This document shows positions 27,339-34,399 of a stretch of 64,000 nt of DNA, piece after piece (the first letter of the stretch is position 1; every line of letters starts with the position of its first letter). This DNA comes from G963667675 sp965197565 (GTDB lineage Bacteria; Chloroflexota; Dehalococcoidia; Lucifugimonadales; UBA3495). A program made the translations under genes and the position numbers. The notes under the pieces are model-generated. The model was not told the origin of the DNA, ran no database searches, and worked only from the letters and a program-made list of their open reading frames with translations. The stretch spans positions 868,001 through 932,000 of the forward strand of contig CBDANK010000004.1 of the NCBI GenBank assembly GCA_965197565.1, read 5' to 3'.

Positions 27339-28516
27339 AATAGGTGCGCCCCTTCTCAAGCCGGAACTTTTGGTAGAACGAAGGGGTCTCTGAAACATAC
27401 TGTCCAGTACGTCGGCGCCACTCCATAACGGCAAACGTCGCCGCAGCTGCGTTCACCTCCGGCAGTTGGACATTGCGATAGCCGGGGGCAGCCCCCTCCA
27501 GCCTGGCGTTCGGTATAGCATCCTTCCACGCATCAGAGCCTGCATCATAGGCACTTGTCGTCACAGCGCCCCTAACAGCGCAGTCCTCTAGCGTTATGCT
27601 CACACCTGAATCAATGAACGGAACTCCAGCCTCCATGACAGCGCAGTAAACGGCATCCTGACGCGCCGAGTCGCCGTCAGTGAACTGGTCAATGCACACG
27701 AACGCGTAGTCGATGGGATGATCCGCCCGAAACTTGGCGAACGTTGACGGGCTATCCACTTGGAAAGGATGCGGATGGATGCTAGGTGGGAAGGCTGCAT
27801 ACTTGGAATGGTAGTAATCGACCTTGAGCAGCGACCCCGCACGAATGAGCTCAATCTCCTCGGCAGTAGGCGCTCCGGGGGCTCGATTGAGGGTATGCCA
27901 GTCGACGCGATCAGAATCCAGTAGATGGATTTCCGAAACGGGTGTCTTGACAATTAGGTCAAGAAGGTAGGCGCCTGTTCCACCCAAGCCGATGATCGCG
28001 ACGCGCTGACCGCGGATACGATCCTGAACCGGCGCAATGGCGGCCCGTGCCTCAAACGTGTTGGGTATGTGGGAGGGGTCAGACATCGCAAGAGCAGTAG
28101 GCTCGGTGTAACCGGCGGCCGACACAGCGCCCACGATGTGCTTTGCATAGCGGTGGACCACGTCGCTCGCTGACTCGTCCTCCTCCGGGCTGTCTTGGCT
28201 ACCTTTGTGAATGGAGATGTTTGACCACGTCTTTCCGTCGCCGCCGATATAGCTCTCAAGGGGGGCTCCCATCCGCATGGTACACGCGCCCGTCGGCCTC
28301 GCCGTGAATCGTGACACGCACCGCATGGACGGCGTCACCTATTTGGCTATCCGGTTTCCCGCTGGCGGAGTCGCGTGACTTCTCAATGGTGCAGTTGCCA
28401 GCGACCCCACCCGCAAGGAGACAGGGAACCCCGATAGCCCGGATAACATCAGATTCAATCCTGACCTCGAACCCGACTTGTTCACCGAACGCGGTGAGGC
28501 GGTCTTTAGGAGACAT
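27331..28516 (-). CDS. E1-like ThiF-fold adenylyltransferase of a ubiquitin-like operon (frameshifted by one C)
   Basis: The nucleotide-binding core is VAIIGLGGTGAYLLDLIVKT (about residues 171-190) followed by IHLLDSDRVDWHTLNRAPGA and DYAFVCIDQFTDGD, as in ThiF/MoeB/E1 enzymes. The N-terminal 165 residues are an extra domain, where relatives carry E2-like or DUF6791 domains, and I cannot assign it. The frame breaks at a run of six C (minus strand, 28260-28265). With five C the reading is HADGSPLESYIGG and the gene becomes 395 codons exactly. This is either an assembly indel or a fresh mutation. The ATG at 28516 overlaps the end of the ubiquitin-like gene by 11 bp, and the stop overlaps the DUF6527 gene. 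Expected role: activation of the C-terminus of the partner Ubl. Confidence 0.78.
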
Positions 28517-28754
28517 GCTCGGGGTCGACGGTGAAGCTCGTGCCGTCCTTGACCCTAAGGTCCTTGTCTGGCAAGAGAACACCGTCGTCGCCCTTCGCGT
28601 CGTCTTCGTAATCGATACCGGGCGTGCCGATGATGTGCTTGCCCTCGGGCTCGTGCAGCTCGTTCCAGATCTTCACGATCTGCTCATAGGTCACGAGGTC
28701 ACCCGGGACTTTGTACTCTCGACCACTCACATAAATCTCCGTGGCACCATTCAT
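28506..28754 (-). CDS. Ubiquitin-like protein (multiubiquitin-type beta-grasp)
   Basis: The 82-residue protein has one beta-grasp domain of the Multiubiquitin type. It shows EIYVSGREYKVPGDLVTYEQ, IVKIWNELHEPEGKHIIGTP, a central acidic loop, and LRVKDGTSFTVDPEHVS at the end, where xKDGTxFxV is the family's last-strand signature. It has no C-terminal Gly-Gly. The chain ends VDPEHVS, so conjugation, if any, would need trimming or a non-canonical end. GAGGGAGG stands upstream of the ATG. It is the first gene of a three-gene, fully overlapping minus-strand operon with the E1-like and DUF6527 genes. Confidence 0.8.
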   Translation of the reverse strand: MNGATEIYVSGREYKVPGDLVTYEQIVKIWNELHEPEGKHIIGTPGIDYEDDAKGDDGVLLPDKDLRVKDGTSFTVDPEHVS

Positions 28755-28785
28755 GGCTTGCCTCCCTCTGTTGTCCCACTAGGTA

Positions 28786-28815
28786 TTGACAGTACCGACT
28801 CCGGTACACTATAAA
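28786..28815 (+). promoter_or_regulatory. Sigma-70-type promoter with palindromic operator
   Basis: TTGACA (28786-28791), an 18-bp spacer, and TATAAA (28810-28815) precede the XRE gene. The spacer contains the inverted repeat GTACCG-ACTC-CGGTAC (28792-28807), a likely site for the XRE protein itself. It lies 32-61 bp upstream of the divergent ubiquitin-like operon, so both sides could be repressed together. Confidence 0.6.
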
Positions 28816-28889
28816 TAGGGTACTTGGCCGCCCATGCTCGTGTCAAGGCTCCAATGGCACATCGTACCATTTTACGTACAGGAGGGGAG

Positions 28890-29369
28890 ATGAACGCAGG
28901 TAGGCTTGAACTCAGCGACCTAGGCCCTCTCGTCTTGGCGGAACGAAACCGGAGAGGGTTGAGCCTTCGGGAAGCGGCTCTTGCCACAGGAATCCCCTTT
29001 AACACGCTGGCGCGTGTAGAGAAGGGGCATGTCCCCGACCTCCCTAAGTTCAAGAGACTGGTCGAATGGTGCGGCGCCGACATCACGCAATTCTTTGAAG
29101 CCCAGGAGAAGGCGACGGCGACCACGGACATCATCGCCGAGCACCTTCGTGCGGACAGCAATCTCCCCTCTGGCGCAGCCGATCAGATTGCAGGAATCGT
29201 CAGCGAGCTCTATCAGGCGTTGGCACGGCCCCAAGAAATCGTCGCCGCGCATCTGCGGGCCGCGAAGACATTTCGCCCGGACGCTGCTCGTGTCCTGGGA
29301 GTGTTGCTCAACGACATGAATGATGCGCTCATAGAGGAGCTTGCTGATGGCCCTGCGGAGAGGGTTTAA
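28890..29369 (+). CDS. XRE-family transcriptional regulator
   Basis: This 159-residue protein has an N-terminal helix-turn-helix (VLAERNRRGLSLREAALATG, IPFNTLARVEKGHVPDLPKF) and a long helical C-terminal half. The ATG at 28890 is chosen because AGGAGGGG stands 4-11 bp upstream. The longer TTG-initiated frame from 28824 lacks such a site. It overlaps the following protease gene by 23 bp. XRE/ImmA pairs regulate mobile and defence loci: the protease cleaves the repressor on a signal. Its divergent position next to the ubiquitin-like operon suggests it controls that operon. Confidence 0.85.
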   Translation: MNAGRLELSDLGPLVLAERNRRGLSLREAALATGIPFNTLARVEKGHVPDLPKFKRLVEWCGADITQFFEAQEKATATTDIIAEHLRADSNLPSGAADQIAGIVSELYQALARPQEIVAAHLRAAKTFRPDAARVLGVLLNDMNDALIEELADGPAERV

Positions 29370-29925
29370 GTCCGAAGCCGAGAAAATCGCAAGGGATGTG
29401 CGGACGGAACTGGGGATGAGGACCGCTCAGTCGGTTGCGCCCGAAGCTCTTGCTGACCTGCTGGGCATCGAGGTCCGAGCGGGAGACGAGTTGATACCGC
29501 GCAGGAGGTTCACCGAACTCGAAAGGGTGCAACCCGGCGCCTTCTCAGCGTGCACATTTCGACCTTCGGCCGACCGCGTGGTAGTCGTATACAACCCTCT
29601 CTCGGCAAAATCGCGTCAGAGGAGCGATCTGGCACATGAACTTGCGCATACCCTTCTTGAGCACGAATTGAGCCGGGTCGAGAAGCTCGGCGATGTGACC
29701 TTCCTATCTTGTGATCCCACTCAGGAGGAAGAGGCTGCCTGGCTGTCCGGGTGCCTCCTTCTGCCCCGTGCATTGCTCTTGTCGGAAATCCGCAGGGGAT
29801 CAGGCGCAAGAGACATCGCCAAGAAGTACGGCGTAAGTGAAAGAATGGCCCAGTACCGACTGGACGTCACTGGTGTGGTGAGACAAGACCAGGCTGCCAT
29901 GAAGAAGAGGGGCGCACGACGATAG
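29347..29925 (+). CDS. ImmA/IrrE-family metallo-endopeptidase
   Basis: The 192-residue protein has the zinc-protease motif DLAHELAHTLLEHE (HExxH; about residues 95-108) and the downstream glutamate helix EEEAAWLSGCLLLPRALLLS (about 134-153), the ImmA/IrrE arrangement. A C-terminal HTH-like segment (DIAKKYGVSERMAQYRLDVT) follows. The start at ATG 29347 has GAGGAGC upstream. It would cut the co-encoded XRE repressor and so derepress the neighbouring operon, by analogy with ImmA-ImmR and IrrE-DdrO. Confidence 0.9.
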   Translation: MALRRGFKSEAEKIARDVRTELGMRTAQSVAPEALADLLGIEVRAGDELIPRRRFTELERVQPGAFSACTFRPSADRVVVVYNPLSAKSRQRSDLAHELAHTLLEHELSRVEKLGDVTFLSCDPTQEEEAAWLSGCLLLPRALLLSEIRRGSGARDIAKKYGVSERMAQYRLDVTGVVRQDQAAMKKRGARR

Positions 29926-29983
29926 GGATAGCCGCGGGGATTCCTACCTCAGGAACGCCTTCCAATCGACACAAGCGAAATCA

Positions 29984-31366
29984 ATGAATATGCCAGCCAT
30001 TGCCAATCTCATCGCTCTCGGAGAAGGATTCACTACCGAGTTTAAGCGATCCATGCCTTCCGACCTAGGCAGGGAGATATGCGCCTTCGCCAACGCCACC
30101 GGCGGGGTGATACTGATCGGAGTTGACGATGCCGGAACCGTGGTTGGCGTCGGAGACCACAACCGGCTGAAGTCCCAGGTCCAGAGCATCGCGCGTTCGT
30201 CGGACCCACCCGTGGCCGTTGAGGTGGAGAACTTAGGAGACGTGCTGTGTGTGACGGTGCCGGAGCAGCACGGCAAGCCCTACTCCTTCGGGGGCAGATT
30301 CTACATCCGGGAGGGCGCGACCTGCCAGCAGATGTCCCGCGATGAGATTCGGGACTTCTTCTTCGAGGAAGGTCTCATTCGGCTGGATGAGACTCCTTGC
30401 AACGCCTTTGACTCATCCGTCGAGATCACGCCTACGCGCTGGGCCGAGTTTGCGGAGCGCACCGGCATAGACCCGGGGTTGGATCCGATGACAGTCTTGG
30501 AGAACTTGCATCTGGTCAAAAGCGCCGCTATGACCCACGCTGGCGCCTGGCTGTTGGCCGACGACATTACCCGCTACACGCTTCAGGCCGGAGTGACCTG
30601 TGCCGTCTTTCGTGGCAACGCCAAGACTCATATCCTCGACCGCAAGGAGTTTCACGGAAATCTCTACGCCATCTACCAGGAGGTGATGGCCTACTTTCAA
30701 GCCAAACTGAACTCTGCCCTCATTCCACACGCCCAGGGGCGAGACGAGCGGCTGGAGCTTCCCGAGAGCGCGCTGCGGGAGGCTTTAGTGAACGCCATCG
30801 CGCACCGAGACTATCGCAGTACGGCCAACGTACAAGTCTACATCTTCCAGGACCGTGTGGAGATCGTGACGCCGGGTGGACTGCCCGCCGGGATGCGCGA
30901 GGAAGACCTAGGCAGCAAGAGTGTCCCCCGGAACCCCTTGCTCTTCAGTATGCTCTACCGGATGAGGCTAGTGGAGCAGATCGGCAGTGGCATCCGGCGC
31001 ATTCACGATGCCTGCCTGGAACATGGCGTCCCGGAACCGGTCATACAGGTGTCCCCCGATTGGCTGACGGTAACGTTCCCGCGCCAAGAAGTGGCAGTCG
31101 CCCCCCATGTAACACCCCATGTGACACCCCATGTAGGACGACTCATCGTCGCTTTGCAGGGAGAGATGAGCCGGGCGGAGCTTATGGACGCTCTGGGTTT
31201 GGCGGACCGCAGACATTTTGCCAAGACCTACCTGCAACCCGGCATTGAAGCGGGCCTGGTCGAGATGACGCTCCCGGACAGTCCAAGAAGCAGGACACAG
31301 AGATACCGGTTGACGATTCTCGGCAGACAGGTGCGGACTTCCCAACAGGATGCTGATGGCCCCTGA
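29984..31366 (+). CDS. AlbA_2 (Schlafen-type) domain ATP-binding protein, RecG-like C-terminus
   Basis: The 460-residue protein has an AlbA_2 domain at the N-terminus (EFKRSMPSDLGREICAFANA, TGGVILIGVDDAG; residues about 17-60). A central/C-terminal HATPase-like RecG-related module follows (LPESALREALVNAIAHRDYR at about 258-277, VEIVTPGGLPAGM near 291, EQIGSGIRRIHDACLEHGVP near 335). A winged-helix tail comes after a repeat PHVTPHVTPHV (about 370-380). Such proteins are taken as nucleic-acid-binding regulators or defence factors. The gene follows ImmA by 58 bp on the same strand and may be cotranscribed. Confidence 0.88.
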   Translation: MNMPAIANLIALGEGFTTEFKRSMPSDLGREICAFANATGGVILIGVDDAGTVVGVGDHNRLKSQVQSIARSSDPPVAVEVENLGDVLCVTVPEQHGKPYSFGGRFYIREGATCQQMSRDEIRDFFFEEGLIRLDETPCNAFDSSVEITPTRWAEFAERTGIDPGLDPMTVLENLHLVKSAAMTHAGAWLLADDITRYTLQAGVTCAVFRGNAKTHILDRKEFHGNLYAIYQEVMAYFQAKLNSALIPHAQGRDERLELPESALREALVNAIAHRDYRSTANVQVYIFQDRVEIVTPGGLPAGMREEDLGSKSVPRNPLLFSMLYRMRLVEQIGSGIRRIHDACLEHGVPEPVIQVSPDWLTVTFPRQEVAVAPHVTPHVTPHVGRLIVALQGEMSRAELMDALGLADRRHFAKTYLQPGIEAGLVEMTLPDSPRSRTQRYRLTILGRQVRTSQQDADGP

Positions 31367-31375
31367 CCTAAGAGG

Positions 31376-32236
31376 TCAGAATTCCGTATCATCGGAATAC
31401 TGACTGAAAGCATCGCGTTCTTCTTTTGTCTGCCTATGCCTACTTACAGAAAGTTCTTTGGTGGTGTAAGCCACTGCTTCCATGACCAACACTTCAAGGC
31501 TGTTGATGTCTAGCCGTAACGTGGGCTCCTCCTCTTCCTCAACCTCATCCGGCCCGTCCTCCATCAGAATCCGAATGGGACCTCGCCTTTCCTCGCCTTT
31601 CGGGGCTGCCGACTCTACTTCAGGAAGGTTGCTTGGCACGGTCTCCCATACCACGATGCCGCCGTACCAGTCGTACCAGTCGTCCGAGTCGTCTAGTCCA
31701 CGGGGAGGTAATCGCACTTCCATGCTTGTTCCTTCGGGCAGACTATGTGGTTCAACTCCACGGGCATGGTTGAACAACACCACGTTGCGGCCGTCGCCAC
31801 CGGTTTGAGACGAATGGAAGATGATCCCGTCCAAGCGTGGGTCCACTTTGTGGGCCAGGAACTCAGCCACGGCTTGGGTAGCGAGATATTCCAGCGCTTC
31901 ATCCTGCGGCATCACCGGTCGACTTATCTCGCTCACCAAATGCCTGAAAAACTCTGCACGTCCTTCTCGCTCAGAATAGTCAGGGTCAAAGTAGCTGCCT
32001 CCAGCGTAGACATTTGACAGAGCATCCAAATCAAGCAACTTCACCGAACGCAGCAAGTCGAATCTTCCCACCACCACGTGCGCTCCAACGGGGGCACGCA
32101 CCTCCGAAACGCAAGTGCGAGGATCCATTGCGCCGTAGAAGACCGGAATCCCCTGTGCGTTCATACGGCCTGCTTTCGCCGACTTCGATGGTGGAGAACT
32201 CAACTCGCGGGACGGAGACTTCAGAAAGGCTTCTAG
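31376..32236 (-). CDS. RES-domain protein (NAD-phosphorylase-like), N-terminus cut by IS5
   Basis: The RES domain is visible: AGRMNAQGIPVFYGAMDPRT (about 40-60), CVSEVRAPVGAHVVVGRFDL, a distal AVAEFLAHKVDPRLDGIIFH and SSQTGGDGRNVVLF. The Arg/Tyr/Glu/Ser arrangement fits RES enzymes that degrade NAD. The C-terminal 90 residues are acidic and unrelated. The open frame continues into the IS5 end at 32237-32248 (LFRGS), so the native start is lost. It is therefore partial and possibly silent. Stand-alone RES proteins of this length can also be non-toxin members. Confidence 0.75.
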   Translation of the reverse strand, partial: LEAFLKSPSRELSSPPSKSAKAGRMNAQGIPVFYGAMDPRTCVSEVRAPVGAHVVVGRFDLLRSVKLLDLDALSNVYAGGSYFDPDYSEREGRAEFFRHLVSEISRPVMPQDEALEYLATQAVAEFLAHKVDPRLDGIIFHSSQTGGDGRNVVLFNHARGVEPHSLPEGTSMEVRLPPRGLDDSDDWYDWYGGIVVWETVPSNLPEVESAAPKGEERRGPIRILMEDGPDEVEEEEEPTLRLDINSLEVLVMEAVAYTTKELSVSRHRQTKEERDAFSQYSDDTEF

Positions 32237-33430
32237 GGAACCTCTGAACAACGTACAATGCCTGGAAATTTGGGGAATGGCAGGGTGTGAAGGAGGCTTC
32301 AACTTCCAAGTCAGGGCTATTTGGCCCTGACTTGGGGCCGGTTTCTCCCCCTTCAGCCCTTGTGTTTGGGGCTTCTCCCCGGTTCCGGGCCCACTCGCCC
32401 CTGGGTCAGGCTGCCAGCAGCAACTTTCTCTTCCGCATCAGGTTGGACAGGCCCAGCAGCACCGCCAGCCTTTCGTGGTTCTTGGCCAAGCCCCGGTACC
32501 GGACCTTGTCATAGCCGAATATTCGCTTCACGTCGAGAAAAGGGTGTTCCACCTTGGCCCGCACCGATGCCTTGGTCCTTTCCCACCACTCCTCCAAGCC
32601 CCCCCGCTCCAGCAGCCTCCGCTTCCCGGGTTCCAGCGCCACCAGCCATTCCACCTCCAACCCCCTGTTCTCCTCCCGTTTCCCCACTCCCGTGTAGCCC
32701 GCATCTCCCCACACTCGCCGTTCCTTCCCATGAAGCAGTTCCCCCGCCTGGGTTACGTCATGCACATTGGCTCCAGTGGTTACCAGGCTATGCACCATTC
32801 CCGTCTCCGCGTCCACTCCGATGTGTGCCTTCATCCCGAAGTAGTACTGTTTCCCCTTCCGCGTCTGGCGCATCTCCGGGTCTCGTTTCCCCTTCCGATT
32901 CTTGGTGGACGATGGCGCCTGGATGATAGTGGCGTCCACGATGGTGCCTTCCTTCAGCGCCATCCCCTGTTCCTCCAGGCAGGCTTTGATCTCTTCAAAC
33001 AACCCCTGGCCCAACTGATGCTTCTCCAACAGGTGGCGGAAGTGCAATATGGTACTCTCGTCCGGTATGGGTTCCGATAACCTCAGCCCCACGAATTGCT
33101 GCACCGACCGGGAGTCGTACAGCAGGTCTTCCATAGCTGGGTCGCTCAGGTTGTGGCACACCTGCACCACGTGAACCCGCAGCATCACCGATAGGGAGTA
33201 GGGACGCCGACCCTGGCCCGCCTTGGGGTAGTGGGGCCGAATCACCCCTTCCAGACGCTCCCAGGGAACCAGGGCTCCCAACCGATCCAGGAACTCTTCT
33301 CGACGGGTCCTGCGACGCTTATGCTGAAAGTCCAGGTCTGAGAAGCTGGGTTGCTCAAGCATGGCGGTTACCTCGGTCAGACGCTTTTTCCTCAGTATCC
33401 CATATTCCACCCCATTTATTCAGAGGTTCC
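32237..33430 (-). mobile_element. IS5-family insertion sequence
   Basis: The 1194-bp element is bounded by GGAACCTCTGAA (32237-32248) and TTCAGAGGTTCC (33419-33430). It truncates the RES gene on its left and mcrC on its right, and the flanks do not match, so a deletion probably accompanied or followed insertion. A 10-bp perfect hairpin (CAAGTCAGGG / CCCTGACTTG) lies just inside at about 32308-32335. Confidence 0.85.
32406..33410 (-). CDS. IS5-family transposase
   Basis: The 334-residue transposase is intact. It has an N-terminal DUF772 domain (RRPYSLSVMLRVHVVQVCHN, DPAMEDLLYDSRSVQQFVGL), the DDE core with GTIVDATIIQAPSSTKN (first Asp), YYFGMKAHIGVDAETG, VWGDAGYTGVGKREEN (second Asp) and the C-terminal RAKVEHPFLDVKRIFGYDKV (Glu). 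Nothing suggests loss of function. Confidence 0.95.
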   Translation of the reverse strand: MEYGILRKKRLTEVTAMLEQPSFSDLDFQHKRRRTRREEFLDRLGALVPWERLEGVIRPHYPKAGQGRRPYSLSVMLRVHVVQVCHNLSDPAMEDLLYDSRSVQQFVGLRLSEPIPDESTILHFRHLLEKHQLGQGLFEEIKACLEEQGMALKEGTIVDATIIQAPSSTKNRKGKRDPEMRQTRKGKQYYFGMKAHIGVDAETGMVHSLVTTGANVHDVTQAGELLHGKERRVWGDAGYTGVGKREENRGLEVEWLVALEPGKRRLLERGGLEEWWERTKASVRAKVEHPFLDVKRIFGYDKVRYRGLAKNHERLAVLLGLSNLMRKRKLLLAA

Positions 33431-34399
33431 TTATACTCTTGTACTTGACGTCGCCCACGAAAACACAGCGAGAGTCGTCCCGCCACATGAGGTCGGGCCT
33501 GAGGTGCACTCTACCGCGCTCACCGGCCGCTGGGAGATCCAGAGTGGCGATTTCGCTTTCCCTGAACCGCTCCTCGGAAACCCCCAACTCCTCGCGTAGC
33601 GCGCCGTTACGAAATCCTGGAAGAGCTTGATCATGTCTACAAGCAACCCGGGTGCGCGCACGGCTCCCCGCTCTAACTGATACGCTCCGTGTTGCAAGAC
33701 CATCCGCGATAGCGCGACGACCTCCCGGTAGTGCGAGTTCAAACGGTCGAACTCGACTTTCGGAACGTTCCCGGCAGGGAAATCGACGAGCGACACGTTG
33801 TCGAGTGTCGCTGCAATCCGCACTAGGCCGTTGCGGGCTTCAGGTGATCGTAGCTGCATCATTCCCAACAGACGCACTGCTGCCTTTACAAGTCGGTTCG
33901 CTGTGATGTCATCCGTGAATTCGTCGTGCCGCACTTCGACTGGCATGGGAATGCCAAATCTGCGGCGCATCTGTTCGTCGAACCGGATGCGCCCGCGCAC
34001 AGCGTACATCGCCTCCTCTCGCGTGAGGTACCCACGCAGCATGCCGCGCGAGAATGCCTGGCGCGCTGCCGAGATGAGGGCAAGAGCTAGGTAGTCGGGC
34101 AGAGCCGCGGCTCTATGGAAGTCGAAATCACGGGGCTGGAGCTTGACTCGGTCCACCGCATAGCACGCCAGTGAAAGTAGTTGCGGGACGCCTATCTTCG
34201 GCTCGATGCGCACAGACAGACCGTCGACTTCGACCGCGCCGACGTCCGAGCCGGGCGTAAGATAGTAGCATGGCATCCGAGTCGTGATGTCGGCGCGCTC
34301 GACAATCAGTGATTTGATCTCCCGCAGCGCATCCCGCTGATCCCTAGTGAGGGCGTGCGGAACGCTCCGTTGACCCTCTTGAAGGTCAATTTGACGCAT
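33431..34399 (-). pseudogene. mcrC: McrC subunit of type IV restriction system, frameshifted and truncated
   Basis: From ATG 34399 (overlapping the mcrB end by 14 bp) the protein reads RDALREIKSLIVERADITTR, then VDRVKLQPRDFDFHRAAALP and GLLVDMIKLFQDFVTARYAR. Near 33610 the frame shifts. The other frame continues LREELGVSEERFRESEIATL, RPDLMWRDDSRCVFVGDVKY and ends KSIRNL in the IS5 terminus. McrC carries the PD-(D/E)xK-type nuclease, and DLMWRD plus DVKYK are its active-site strands. The last part of the nuclease domain is missing. The DNA-cleaving subunit is therefore probably lost. Confidence 0.85.

Noticed and set aside
31114..31144. Short repeat PHVTPHVTPHV in the AlbA_2 protein as a tandem repeat element
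   Set aside because: It is a 12-base coding repeat forming a linker before the winged helix, which is common in this family.
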